Shown: piece after piece, positions 1 through 7,432 of the stretch
Position numbering within the stretch: the stretch's first letter is position 1
Layout: every line of letters starts with the position of its first letter
DNA from: Martinezella rhizogenes
Lineage (GTDB): Bacteria; Pseudomonadota; Alphaproteobacteria; Rhizobiales; Rhizobiaceae
Length of the DNA: 64,000 bases
Assembly: GCA_013322215.1 (NCBI GenBank)
Contig: JAAMEZ010000033.1
Span: 62,001-126,000 of the forward strand
Reading direction: 5' to 3'
The notes under the pieces: generated by a model
Told to the model about the DNA's origin: nothing
Seen by the model: only the letters and a program-made list of their open reading frames with translations
The model's database searches: none
Made by a program: the position numbers and the translations under genes

Positions 1-279
1 CTGGAGCCTCTGTTCGAAAAGCGGATGGATGGTTTTTCCGAAGTCTTTCATCGGATCTCCTACGACAAGATCGGTACGGCGACGATCCAGTCACGGGCGA
101 CCGGCGGTGTTGCCAACGCCACCTTCATCTTCGTGTTGCCGGGGTCTCCCGGTGCCTGCAAGGATGCCTGGGACGGCATCTTGAAGGCACAGCTCGACTA
201 CCGGCACATGCCCTGCAATTTCGTGGAGATCATGCCGCGCCTCGACGAGCATCTGAAGCGCGGCGCCGGCTCCAAGTAG
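1..279 (+). CDS. moaB: Molybdenum cofactor biosynthesis protein B (3' part)
   Basis: The open frame enters from the left edge in frame 1 and ends at TAG. The 92 residues match the C-terminal half of MoaB/MogA-type molybdopterin adenylyltransferase-fold proteins. Visible landmarks are IGTATIQSRATGG, which corresponds to the family's substrate-loop region, and the FVLPGSPGACKDAWDGI helix, which resembles MoaB 'MPGS..AC..AW'. Cytoplasmic molybdopterin synthesis is the expected role. The start codon and N-terminal half lie outside the window. It is convergent with the small secreted-protein gene that follows. Confidence 0.85.
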   Translation: MEPLFEKRMDGFSEVFHRISYDKIGTATIQSRATGGVANATFIFVLPGSPGACKDAWDGILKAQLDYRHMPCNFVEIMPRLDEHLKRGAGSK

Positions 280-311
280 ATCTTGCGCGCCTGCAGGGCG
301 GCAGGTGGTCG

Positions 312-626
312 CTATGCCTTCGGCCCCGGCAAGACAGGAATTGATTCCCATTTATCGCCGCTGAGAATGATGCAGCTGCGGCCGGACGCGTCGCTCATCA
401 GCAGCGTCCAGTTGCCGCTCTCGGCCGCGTAGATCTCCATGATCGTATTGGAATCGAGCTTGCCGATGGCGGAAAGCTTTTCCGAAAGATGATCGCCGAG
501 AAAGGCGACGATATCGACGCGCTGAGCGCAGGCGAGCGTTACCTGGGAGGCGGCGACGCGAGGATAGAGGATCGATGTTGCCACGAGGGCCGTTGCCATG
601 AGGCGGGTGAGCATCGTGCGTTTCAT
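312..626 (-). CDS. Small secreted protein of unknown function
   Basis: This 104-residue protein has a typical Sec signal peptide: basic MKRTMLTRL, a hydrophobic core, and a likely cut after PRVAAS near residue 27. The mature part is about 77 residues with two cysteines (ACAQ and SCII), so one disulfide is possible. A very strong Shine-Dalgarno (AAAGGAGG) sits just upstream of the ATG, which supports a real gene. I do not recognise the family. The NWTLLMSDASGRSCIILSG segment resembles small periplasmic proteins annotated as hypothetical in rhizobia, but this is a weak impression. The gene is monocistronic, with nothing to suggest a pathway. Confidence 0.7.
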   Translation of the reverse strand: MKRTMLTRLMATALVATSILYPRVAASQVTLACAQRVDIVAFLGDHLSEKLSAIGKLDSNTIMEIYAAESGNWTLLMSDASGRSCIILSGDKWESIPVLPGPKA

Positions 627-798
627 AACGCACCTCCTTTCGCCGAAGTCTCGGCGAAAAAGGAGAGTTCCGCTGACCAGTTCCGCCTGATATCGGCATC
701 TTCATGGTCGGCCGCCTGACGCGACACGCGTAAGGTGCCGCCACATGCAAATTATCGCAGCTATTTGCGGGTTTTCAAATGGAATCTCGGACCAGAGC

Positions 799-1317
799 CT
801 ATCGCGCCGCCCGCGCCACCCAGGACGGAATAAGCTCGCTTGAAAGCCGCCGACCCTTCTGCCCCTTGGCGAATTCGGCCAGCGGCATGCCCGATCTCGC
901 GACGGCAATGGCCTGGTGCTTGGAAAGCAGCAAACCCAGCTCCAGTGGAGCCGTGCGACGGCCGATTCGCTTCAGAAACGGGCGGCGATAGCCACGCGAT
1001 GCGGTAAAGCGCGCCGGCACTTTGTTCAGCGAAACATATTCGGCAATCTCATCGATCCAGCCTGCCTGCGGCCGCGCGCCGGGCTCGACCAGCAACAGCC
1101 ATTCCCCCCTCGCCGACCGCAATATATCCTTGATGTCCCATTGCGAATAAAAGCGGCAGCCGGCAGCATCCGCCACCTTGGATGTGCCGTCCCTGGAACC
1201 GTGATCGAGCACGACCACATCGCTGACGAGCCCTTCGACCGCGCCTGCCACCAATGCCGCCAATGTCTGCGCCAGCTCGGGTTCGTGATCCTGGCATTCG
1301 ATTATGACCGTCAACAT
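799..1317 (-). CDS. Short family 2 glycosyltransferase-like protein
   Basis: The 172-residue protein starts MLTVIIECQDHEPELAQTLAAL and has a GT-A nucleotide-sugar binding pattern: a first strand, then VVLDHGSRDGTSKVADAAG (the D-x-G-S-x-D-G-T signature of GT2 enzymes near residue 45), then WLLLVEPGARPQAGW in place of the usual DxD strand. It is shorter than typical GT2 enzymes (220-350 residues) and the DxD is replaced by EPGA, so catalysis is uncertain. An upstream in-frame ATG (1354-1356) would add 13 residues outside the fold, so I preferred the internal start. The acceptor and donor cannot be told. Confidence 0.7.
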   Translation of the reverse strand: MLTVIIECQDHEPELAQTLAALVAGAVEGLVSDVVVLDHGSRDGTSKVADAAGCRFYSQWDIKDILRSARGEWLLLVEPGARPQAGWIDEIAEYVSLNKVPARFTASRGYRRPFLKRIGRRTAPLELGLLLSKHQAIAVARSGMPLAEFAKGQKGRRLSSELIPSWVARAAR

Positions 1318-1558
1318 TGCCCATTTATAGAGCGGCGCACAATTTATTGCCAGCACCTAACCTTCAGGTCCGAACGTTTAAGAAAAGCATCATACGCCGC
1401 CTGAAATTCCCGCAGCCGGCATCGCCAAACACCTCCCGTGAATGAGGTGGAAAGTGGCGTTTCCGGATTTTTGTTCTTGCAATGTTCTCATTTGTCGGAT
1501 AGGAATTTAATCATCTTAGACGCGGCATGCGATGGCATGAGCCGCCCTGGAGCTACCG

Positions 1559-2716
1559 ATGAACGAGCAGTCCCTTGCAGGGCAGGCCGCTTTCGCGCCT
1601 GCCAATACGGCAGATGTTGCCAATGCTTTGATCGCCGATGCCGGTCTCAGGGTCGACGCCGAGCGCCGGCGTGGACGCGGCGCGGGGTTGAACCCGAGCG
1701 GTCGGTTCGAGCCGCAGCAGCGCGAAACCTTCGACGATGGCTGGCAGAGCTTCGAAGAGCTGCCGCCCTTCAAGACCGAGGTGCAGGTGGAGAAGCCTCG
1801 CACGGCCATTACCCGCAACGAATCTCCCGATATTCCCTTCGATCGCTCCATCAATCCATACCGCGGTTGCGAACATGGCTGCATTTACTGCTTTGCGCGG
1901 CCCACGCATGCCTATATGGGCCTGTCGGCGGGGCTGGATTTCGAATCGAAGCTGTTTGCCAAGCCGGATGCGGCCAAGCTTCTGGAGCGCGAGCTGGCAA
2001 AGCCCGGCTACAAGCCGCGCGTGATTGCTATCGGCACCAATACCGACCCCTATCAGCCAATCGAGAAGGAATGGCGGATCATGCGCCAGATTCTCGAGGT
2101 ACTGAACCGGGCGAACCATCCGGTCGCCATAGTCACCAAGTCAGCGCTGATCATGCGCGATATCGACATTCTGAAAGAGATGGCGACCAAGAACCTCGTG
2201 CGGGTAGGCCTGTCGGTGACGACGCTCGACCGCAAGCTGGCGCGCACGATGGAGCCGCGTGCTGCGACGCCGCCGCGACGGCTGGAGGCGATCCAGGCCT
2301 TGAGCGAAGCGGGCATCCGCACCTCGATCATGGTGGCGCCGATCATCCCCGCACTCAACGATCACGAGATCGAGCGCATTCTCGATGCCGGCAAGGCGGC
2401 CGGCGCGCAGGAGGCAAGCTATGTCATTTTGCGGCTGCCGCTGGAGGTGAGCCCGCTGTTCCGCGACTGGCTGCTGCAACATTATCCGGATCGCTATCGC
2501 CACGTCATGTCGCTGATCCGCTCGATGCGCGGCGGCAAGGATTACGATGCCGAGTTCGGCAAGCGCATGAAGGGTGCCGGACCGTACGCCTGGCAGATCA
2601 GCCGTCGCTTCGAAATGGCGACCCGCCGGCTCGCGCTCACACGCCGTAACATCGCACTGCGCGACGATCTGTTCGTGCCGCCCGATGGCAGCGGCGTGCA
2701 GCTGTCGCTGCTCTGA
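1559..2716 (+). CDS. PA0069-family radical SAM protein
   Basis: The 385-residue protein has the radical SAM Cx3Cx2C motif in RGCEHGCIYCFARPTHAY (about residues 103-120), followed by the IAIGTNTDPYQPIE segment typical of the spore-photoproduct-lyase-like group called PA0069. Members bind a [4Fe-4S] cluster and S-adenosylmethionine; the physiological substrate of this family is not established. The start ATG is preceded by GGAG at good spacing, and family members likewise begin with a variable N-terminus. It lies about 120 bases upstream of rnhB on the same strand, so the two may be co-transcribed. Confidence 0.85.
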   Translation: MNEQSLAGQAAFAPANTADVANALIADAGLRVDAERRRGRGAGLNPSGRFEPQQRETFDDGWQSFEELPPFKTEVQVEKPRTAITRNESPDIPFDRSINPYRGCEHGCIYCFARPTHAYMGLSAGLDFESKLFAKPDAAKLLERELAKPGYKPRVIAIGTNTDPYQPIEKEWRIMRQILEVLNRANHPVAIVTKSALIMRDIDILKEMATKNLVRVGLSVTTLDRKLARTMEPRAATPPRRLEAIQALSEAGIRTSIMVAPIIPALNDHEIERILDAGKAAGAQEASYVILRLPLEVSPLFRDWLLQHYPDRYRHVMSLIRSMRGGKDYDAEFGKRMKGAGPYAWQISRRFEMATRRLALTRRNIALRDDLFVPPDGSGVQLSLL

Positions 2717-2834
2717 TTTTCGATTTTGACCTTCCTTGCGGGGTTTCCCTGAGCCCGCTGGAAAAGCCCCCCGGTTCGCCGCCATGATCCACCGGGGGCT
2801 TGCAGGAGATCGGGTGGTGTGCGAGCTTCGCCGC

Positions 2835-3494
2835 ATGTCACGCCGTGCACCACCCGATTCTCCAATGCTCTTCGAGGACGTCCCACTCGTTCCGAGTTTC
2901 GAGCTGGAACTGATTGCGCGCCGTGCCGGCCATTGGCCGGTTGCCGGAGCCGATGAGGCAGGCCGAGGCCCGCTCGCAGGACCGGTCGTGGCTGCCGCTG
3001 TCATTCTCGACCCCGAACGCATTCCGAATGGTCTGAACGATTCCAAGCAGTTGAGCGCCGCCAAGCGCGAGGAATTGTTCGTCGAAATCCTGGCAACAGC
3101 AACAGTCTCCATCGCCTCGTCGAGCGCCGGTCGCATCGACACGACCGATATCCGCAAGGCAAGCCTCGATGCCATGCGGCGCGCGATTTGCGGACTGGCA
3201 CTGCCGGCAAGCTATGTGCTGACCGACGGGCTCGATGTGCCAACCGGTCTTGCCTGCCCGGGCAAGGCCGTGGTCAAGGGCGATGCGCGCTCCTTCTCCA
3301 TCGCCGCCGCTTCGATCGTCGCGAAAGTGACCCGAGACCGGATGATGGCACGCGCGGGTGTCGTTTTCCCCGCCTATGGGTTTGCTGCCCATGCCGGCTA
3401 TGGCACGGCACAGCACCGCGCCGGCATCGAGGAGCATGGCCCCTGCTCCCTGCATCGCATGAGCTTCCGCCCCTTGCGCAAAGATGCCGTCTGA
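2835..3494 (+). CDS. rnhB: Ribonuclease HII
   Basis: The enzyme removes RNA from RNA-DNA hybrids and misincorporated ribonucleotides in the cytoplasm. The 219-residue form starts MSRRAPPDSPMLFED. The motif VAGADEAGRGPLAGPVVAAA carries the metal-binding Asp-Glu pair, DSKQL follows, and the third acidic site is in YVLTDGLDVP. Length and these motifs fit the family. The frame is open 33 codons further upstream, but that extension is not part of the fold, and the internal ATG gives the N-terminus usual in rhizobia. A dispersed repeat begins seven bases after the stop. Confidence 0.92.
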   Translation: MSRRAPPDSPMLFEDVPLVPSFELELIARRAGHWPVAGADEAGRGPLAGPVVAAAVILDPERIPNGLNDSKQLSAAKREELFVEILATATVSIASSSAGRIDTTDIRKASLDAMRRAICGLALPASYVLTDGLDVPTGLACPGKAVVKGDARSFSIAAASIVAKVTRDRMMARAGVVFPAYGFAAHAGYGTAQHRAGIEEHGPCSLHRMSFRPLRKDAV

Positions 3495-3500
3495 ACACTC

Positions 3501-3601
3501 AGAGCATTTCCGCTTTTCTTCGAATCGCGAAAACGCTCTATCCCTTGTTTTGCGCAATTCCAGACGGAAAGCCGCTATACGTTTTTCCGGAAATTGCTTT
3601 A
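3501..3601. repeat. Dispersed rhizobial-type palindromic repeat
   Basis: This roughly 100-base non-coding stretch has imperfect terminal inverted repeats (AGAGCATTTCCG at the left; CGGAAATTGCTTTAG at the right) and internal short dyads around TTCGAATCGCGAAAACGCT. From memory, near-identical 'AGAGCATTTCCGCTTTTCTT' elements occur between many genes in Rhizobium genomes. A genome-wide search is needed to confirm copy number. Its right end supplies the stop codon of the phosphotransferase gene. Confidence 0.6.
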
Positions 3602-4363
3602 GCGCGTCAGTCCAGTGACAAGCTCCGCCGACCATTTTCTGATATAGGCGATGTCTTCCCTATAGATGCGATCGTGCCCATCCTGCAGATTGCGTCGGTA
3701 CCTCTCGATCCCACGCTCGGCCTCTCGCTCCATGAAGGACAGCAAGGCCTCCAGCCGTTCGACAATGATGTCCGGTAGGCAGGCACGCTCCGCGGCGGGC
3801 AGCCCATAGGCATCGACAAAGATGCGGGCGCGACGGATCTGGTCGGCTGGCCTCTCCAGTCCCTCCGCTGCAACGCTTGAGGACAAGGGCGCCCACCGAT
3901 AGACCGCATAGGCCAGATCCCAGCAACGCGAACCGGGATGCGCCACCTCGAAATCGATGATGCCAGTCACCTCGCCGTTGTTCAGAACGACGTTGTAGGG
4001 CGCGAAATCGCCATGGCAGATGATCTCGCAGGGCGGCCGAGCCGGCAGTTGCCATATATAGCCGGCCTCAAGGCTCTTTGCGAACAAGGCGGAACAATCA
4101 TGATAGCGACGCAGCAGCGATGCCGCCGACTGCAGCGCCTTTTCACTGCGCATATCAGTGCGGTCATCGAGATCGCCGGTATCTCCGGGCAGATAGGTTA
4201 CCCGCTCCCAGGCCTCGTCATATCCAGCCGAAATCGGAGCTGCATCGAAACCATGCCGATGCAGCACAGCCAGCAAGGCGTGCACGCCCGCTGTCCAGGC
4301 CGCTGCCGGCCTCACGATAAGATCGCCCTGACGAAAAGGTTCGCCGCCTATCACTATCTGCAT
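3599..4363 (-). CDS. Aminoglycoside phosphotransferase-like kinase
   Basis: The 254-residue protein belongs to the APH/choline-kinase fold. It carries the catalytic Brenner-type motif ICHGDFAPYNVVL (HGDxxxxN) and the metal-binding GIIDFEVAHPGSRCWDLAYAVYRW. The substrate could be a sugar, amine or antibiotic; nothing here decides, and real aminoglycoside resistance is not implied. The start at 4363 was chosen because AGGGAGGGGC directly precedes it. A longer frame (to 4474) would begin inside the atp operon terminator. The stop codon lies within the adjacent dispersed repeat, so the last residues may have been altered by repeat insertion. Confidence 0.8.
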   Translation of the reverse strand: MQIVIGGEPFRQGDLIVRPAAAWTAGVHALLAVLHRHGFDAAPISAGYDEAWERVTYLPGDTGDLDDRTDMRSEKALQSAASLLRRYHDCSALFAKSLEAGYIWQLPARPPCEIICHGDFAPYNVVLNNGEVTGIIDFEVAHPGSRCWDLAYAVYRWAPLSSSVAAEGLERPADQIRRARIFVDAYGLPAAERACLPDIIVERLEALLSFMEREAERGIERYRRNLQDGHDRIYREDIAYIRKWSAELVTGLTR

Positions 4364-4431
4364 CCGCCCCTCCCTAATCTCATGACTTTGCTGCTGGTTG
4401 CGGTAATGATCAACCCGGCGGGGCGGAAAAC

Positions 4432-4461
4432 AAAAAAGCCCCGCCGAAGCGGGGCTCTTTT
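4432..4461 (-). terminator. Terminator of the F0 ATP synthase operon
   Basis: Read on the minus strand, an 8-bp perfect stem AGCCCCGC/GCGGGGCT closes a TTCG tetraloop and is followed by six T residues. It lies 20-50 bases past the atpF stop. This is a textbook intrinsic terminator with the extra-stable UUCG loop. Confidence 0.9.
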
Positions 4462-4482
4462 GAATTTCGATCATCCGCAGGC

Positions 4483-4974
4483 TTAATTCAGCCGCGTCTT
4501 CACTTCCTTGACCGCATCGCTGAAGAGACCCGACTGGACGTTGCCATCGGCCTTCTTCGCCAGAACCGATTCAGCAGCAGCAATTGCCAGGTCGACGGCG
4601 GCGGAACGGACCGCCTTCATCGCATCGGCTTCGGCCTGCTTGATCTTCTGCTCGGACAGAGCCGTGCGGTTGGCGACGAATTCCTCGGTCTTCTTGCGAG
4701 CTTCGTTCGTCAGCATTTCAGCTTCGCGCTCGGCTGCGGCAACGATGTGCGCTGCTTCAGCCTCGGCTTCCTTACGCTTGCGCTGATACTCGGCCAGCAG
4801 GTGCTGGGCCTCTTCGCGCAGGCGCTTGGCTTCCGCCAGCTCGTTACGGATCTGATCAGCACGGTCGTCCAGCGACTTTGCCATCATGCCCGGAACCTTC
4901 AGGTAAACGATCAGGCCGAGGAAGATGAGAAGGCTGACAAACGCGAAGAAGGTGTTGTCTAAAGCGAATTCCAT
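4483..4974 (-). CDS. atpF: ATP synthase F0 subunit b
   Basis: This 163-residue peripheral-stalk subunit has one N-terminal membrane helix (about residues 7-27, FFAFVSLLIFLGLIVYLKVPG) followed by a long, highly charged, Ala/Glu-rich coiled coil through to the C-terminus. It holds F1 stationary against the a-subunit. It is the last gene of the F0 operon, three bases after atpF2, and sits directly before a strong terminator. The b and b' pair is typical of alphaproteobacteria and photosynthetic lineages, where the stalk is a heterodimer rather than a b2 homodimer. Confidence 0.95.
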   Translation of the reverse strand: MEFALDNTFFAFVSLLIFLGLIVYLKVPGMMAKSLDDRADQIRNELAEAKRLREEAQHLLAEYQRKRKEAEAEAAHIVAAAEREAEMLTNEARKKTEEFVANRTALSEQKIKQAEADAMKAVRSAAVDLAIAAAESVLAKKADGNVQSGLFSDAVKEVKTRLN

Positions 4975-4977
4975 GGA

Positions 4978-5577
4978 TCACCCCTCCTGCTTGGCGGCAG
5001 CTGCTGCAACCGCAGAGGCGACATCGGCCTTGCCGGCGACATTGCCAACCAGCTGCTCGACGACGGCACCAGCCGTCTCCTCTGCAATCGCGCCGACATC
5101 GCCGAAGGCTTTCGCCTTGATTTCAGCGATCCGACCTTCTGCGGCCTTGAGCTTCTCAGCCAGGCTTGCCTCGATCGCCTTGCGATCTTCCTCGGCCTTG
5201 ACCTTGGCGGCATCGCGGGCACTGGCGCCGATGGAATTCGCCTTGGCGCGCGCAGCGGCCAATTCGCTTTCATAGGTCGCGACGGCGGCGTCGGCTTCAG
5301 CCTTCAGACGCGAGGCTTCTTGGATATCCTGGGCGATCCGGTCGTGCCGGCTTTCCAGAATGCTGCCGACGCGCGGAATAACGATCTTCTGCATGGCCAC
5401 GTAGAAGATGACGAAGGTGATCACCAGCCAAAGCAGCTGTGACGGATACGTCGTATGGTCAAACGGCGGGAATACGCCGCCGTGATGGCCTTCATTCGGC
5501 GCACCCGTTTCCGTGTGCACCGCTCCGGCGGCCGGCGGTGCTTCTTCAGCATATGCCGGGGTCACAAACATGCTCAC
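4978..5577 (-). CDS. atpF2: ATP synthase F0 subunit b' (second b-type subunit)
   Basis: The 199-residue protein has an N-terminal Pro/Ala/His-rich extension, including GHHGGVFPPFDHTTYPSQ, then a membrane helix (about residues 48-68, LLWLVITFVIFYVAMQKIVIP) and a long Ala/Lys/Glu coiled coil. It pairs with AtpF to form the peripheral stalk. The family is called b', atpG or atpF2 depending on the annotation scheme. It follows atpE by 72 bases and precedes atpF by three, so translation of the two stalk subunits is probably coupled. Confidence 0.93.
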   Translation of the reverse strand: MSMFVTPAYAEEAPPAAGAVHTETGAPNEGHHGGVFPPFDHTTYPSQLLWLVITFVIFYVAMQKIVIPRVGSILESRHDRIAQDIQEASRLKAEADAAVATYESELAAARAKANSIGASARDAAKVKAEEDRKAIEASLAEKLKAAEGRIAEIKAKAFGDVGAIAEETAGAVVEQLVGNVAGKADVASAVAAAAAKQEG

Positions 5578-5649
5578 CTCCAGGTGGTCTGCAAATACAA
5601 AGAATCACGGCTCGCTGCTCGCGAACCGTGATCTATGACGCCGCTGAGA

Positions 5650-5877
5650 TCAGACGGCGAAGAGCAGGAGGAGAGCGACGAGCAGCGAGAAGATGCCCAG
5701 AGCTTCCGTAACGGCGAAGCCGAATACCAGACGGCCGAACTGGCTGTCAGCAGCCGACGGGTTGCGCAGTGCGCCGGACAGGTAGCTGCCGAAGATATTG
5801 CCGAGGCCGAGAGCCGTGCCGGCCATACCAAAGCAAGCCAAACCTGCGCCGATGAACTTTGCTGCTTCCGCGTCCAT
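5650..5877 (-). CDS. atpE: ATP synthase F0 subunit c
   Basis: The 75-residue proteolipid forms the rotating c-ring. Two membrane helices flank a polar loop (RNPSAADSQFG). The first helix has the Gly-rich packing motif GTALGLGNIFG. The second carries the proton-binding carboxylate in FAVTEALGIFSLLVALLL; glutamate replaces E. coli Asp61, as in most non-enteric bacteria. It sits between atpB and atpF2. The AAAGGAGT site before the ATG is strong, fitting the need for many copies of subunit c. Confidence 0.97.
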   Translation of the reverse strand: MDAEAAKFIGAGLACFGMAGTALGLGNIFGSYLSGALRNPSAADSQFGRLVFGFAVTEALGIFSLLVALLLLFAV

Positions 5878-5943
5878 GTTGAACTCCTTTGAAATGGTTG
5901 TGCGGTGAATGACTGACGCCGTTAGACGCCAATGTCTTTATCC

Positions 5944-6696
5944 TTAGTGGCCACCCGGGTGGATTGCGTCGTTGAGGTACATGCAAGTCAGCACCGCAAA
6001 AACGTAAGCCTGGAGGAAGGCGACAAGGAACTCGAGACCGGTGAGGGCGACGGTCATGATAAGGGGAAGAACAGCCCCGCCGATGCCAAGCGCGCCGAGT
6101 GCTCCGAGCGAGGCGACGAAGCCTGCGAACACCTTAAGCGTGATATGACCGGCCAGCATGTTGGCGAAAAGACGAACGGAGAGAGAAACCGGGCGGGACA
6201 GGAAGGAGATGATTTCGATCGCCACCACCAGCGGCAGAAGAACGCCCGGAACACCCTGCGGGACGAAGATCTTGAAGAAGCCGAAGCCATGCTTGATCAA
6301 GCCGTAGAAAATAACGGTAAAGATGACGAGCAGTGCAAGCGCCAGCGTCACGATGATCTGGCTGGTGACGGTGTAGAAGTAAGGAACGAGGCCGAGCAGG
6401 TTCGCCGTCAGGACGAACATGAAGAGAGAGAAGACAAGCGGGAAGAACTTCATTCCCTTCGTCCCCGCCCCCTCTTTCAGCATCGAGGCAATGAACTCAT
6501 AGGCCATTTCCGCCACCGACTGCGAGCGCGTCGGGATGACGCCGCGCGGCGCGCTGGCAAAATAAAGGAAGCCTGCGGAAATCACTGCGGAGGCAACCAT
6601 GAACAGCGAGGCGTTGGTGAACGAAAAATCAATTCCGCCGATATCGATCGGGATAATCTTGAAGATCAGGAACTGATGGGTAGGATCGTTTGCCAC
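5944..6696 (-). CDS. atpB: ATP synthase F0 subunit a
   Basis: The 250-residue membrane subunit forms the proton half-channels. The conserved arginine essential for proton transfer is in SLSVRLFANMLAGHITLK, and the C-terminal helix has FLQAYVFAVLTCMYLNDAIHP. I chose a GTG start giving (M)ANDPTHQFLIFKIIPIDIGG because rhizobial AtpB proteins begin at this point. An ATG 16 codons upstream (6744) has no visible ribosome site and would add a charged tail. The gene sits between atpI and atpE in the F0 operon. Confidence 0.93.
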   Translation of the reverse strand: MANDPTHQFLIFKIIPIDIGGIDFSFTNASLFMVASAVISAGFLYFASAPRGVIPTRSQSVAEMAYEFIASMLKEGAGTKGMKFFPLVFSLFMFVLTANLLGLVPYFYTVTSQIIVTLALALLVIFTVIFYGLIKHGFGFFKIFVPQGVPGVLLPLVVAIEIISFLSRPVSLSVRLFANMLAGHITLKVFAGFVASLGALGALGIGGAVLPLIMTVALTGLEFLVAFLQAYVFAVLTCMYLNDAIHPGGH

Positions 6697-6774
6697 CGCT
6701 TGTTCTCTTTCATTTTTCCGCTCCACCGAGCGGATGCTTCTCATCTGGAAACAGCGCCGCAGCGTTGCTTCCGC

Positions 6775-7119
6775 TCATTTCTTGTCAGGCCCACGCCCTT
6801 CCGGCATCGGTGTCGCCACCTTGCCTGCGGAGCGCAGCACGTTCAGCACGCCGGCACAAAATCCGAGAAGCAGCAAGATAATCATGCCCCACGGCGTCGT
6901 ACCGAGAAAACGGTCCAAGACATAGCCCAGAACAGCGCCAACGATGATTGCGGCTATGAACTCACTGGAAAGCTTCATCGCCTGAGCATAGCCCTTACGG
7001 CTCTCCTCGGCGCGAACCTCCCCGCGTTCATCCTCTCTCACCGCAGCGCGCTTGTTCGCCAACTCGGCTCCCAGCTGCGCCCGCCGCTGTTCCAGACCTT
7101 CGTCGCGGTCATCCGTCAT
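6775..7119 (-). CDS. atpI: ATP synthase accessory protein AtpI
   Basis: The 114-residue protein has a charged N-terminal half (MTDDRDEGLEQRRAQLGAEL) and two membrane helices (about residues 53-72 and 78-98) linked by DRFLGTTPWG. AtpI-type proteins assist c-ring assembly or Mg2+ supply and are usually the first gene of the F0 operon, as here. The start at 7119 is preceded by GGGGAGG. An upstream in-frame ATG (7197) would add 26 residues and lacks such a site. A sigma-70-like promoter lies about 105 bases upstream. Confidence 0.88.
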   Translation of the reverse strand: MTDDRDEGLEQRRAQLGAELANKRAAVREDERGEVRAEESRKGYAQAMKLSSEFIAAIIVGAVLGYVLDRFLGTTPWGMIILLLLGFCAGVLNVLRSAGKVATPMPEGRGPDKK

Positions 7120-7224
7120 GGTGGCATCCTCCCCATTTTCGTTGCGCGTAATCCCATTACCCCGGTCAACGCGTAAACGAACAGCAGGTTTCGCCACCTT
7201 TCGGCCCGTTTTGAAGTCGCGCGC

Positions 7225-7253
7225 AACATAGTTTTAGGAAAAAGCATAGTCAA
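7225..7253 (-). promoter_or_regulatory. Probable promoter of the atpIBEF2F operon
   Basis: Read on the minus strand: TTGACT, a 17-base spacer, then TATGTT, embedded in CTTGAC...CTATGT. This matches the rhizobial housekeeping consensus (CTTGAC-N17-CTATAT) closely. Predicted transcription starts near 7217, leaving a leader of about 100 bases before atpI. Confidence 0.7.
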
Positions 7254-7432
7254 GGCGTAGACGTCATCTGTCCAGCCATAAATTAGCCTAATTAAATCAT
7301 GATCTTAGGCTGAAAGAGCCATATTGATTGAAAACTGAGCCGAAGAATCCTCTTCAGCCCCTGCTTTCCTGTGGCTTTTTTGCCAGGGGAAGCGACCCTG
7401 TCCGCGGCGTCAATCAGCCGGAACCGGTCGCC
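7254..7432. other. Rest of the atpI / wall-hydrolase intergenic region
   Basis: The gap between atpI and the hydrolase gene spans 7120-7432. Apart from the atp promoter it is AT-rich around 7270-7330 with no clear gene. The hydrolase gene ends here, and I see no convincing terminator or small RNA. Confidence 0.5.

Noticed and set aside
3599..4363. Antibiotic resistance gene
   Set aside because: The APH fold is shared with many metabolic kinases; nothing in context supports aminoglycoside modification.
5932..7176. 414-codon plus-strand frame opposite atpB and atpI
   Set aside because: Highly charged, Arg/Asp/Glu-rich translation opposite hydrophobic helices is the signature of an antisense artefact.
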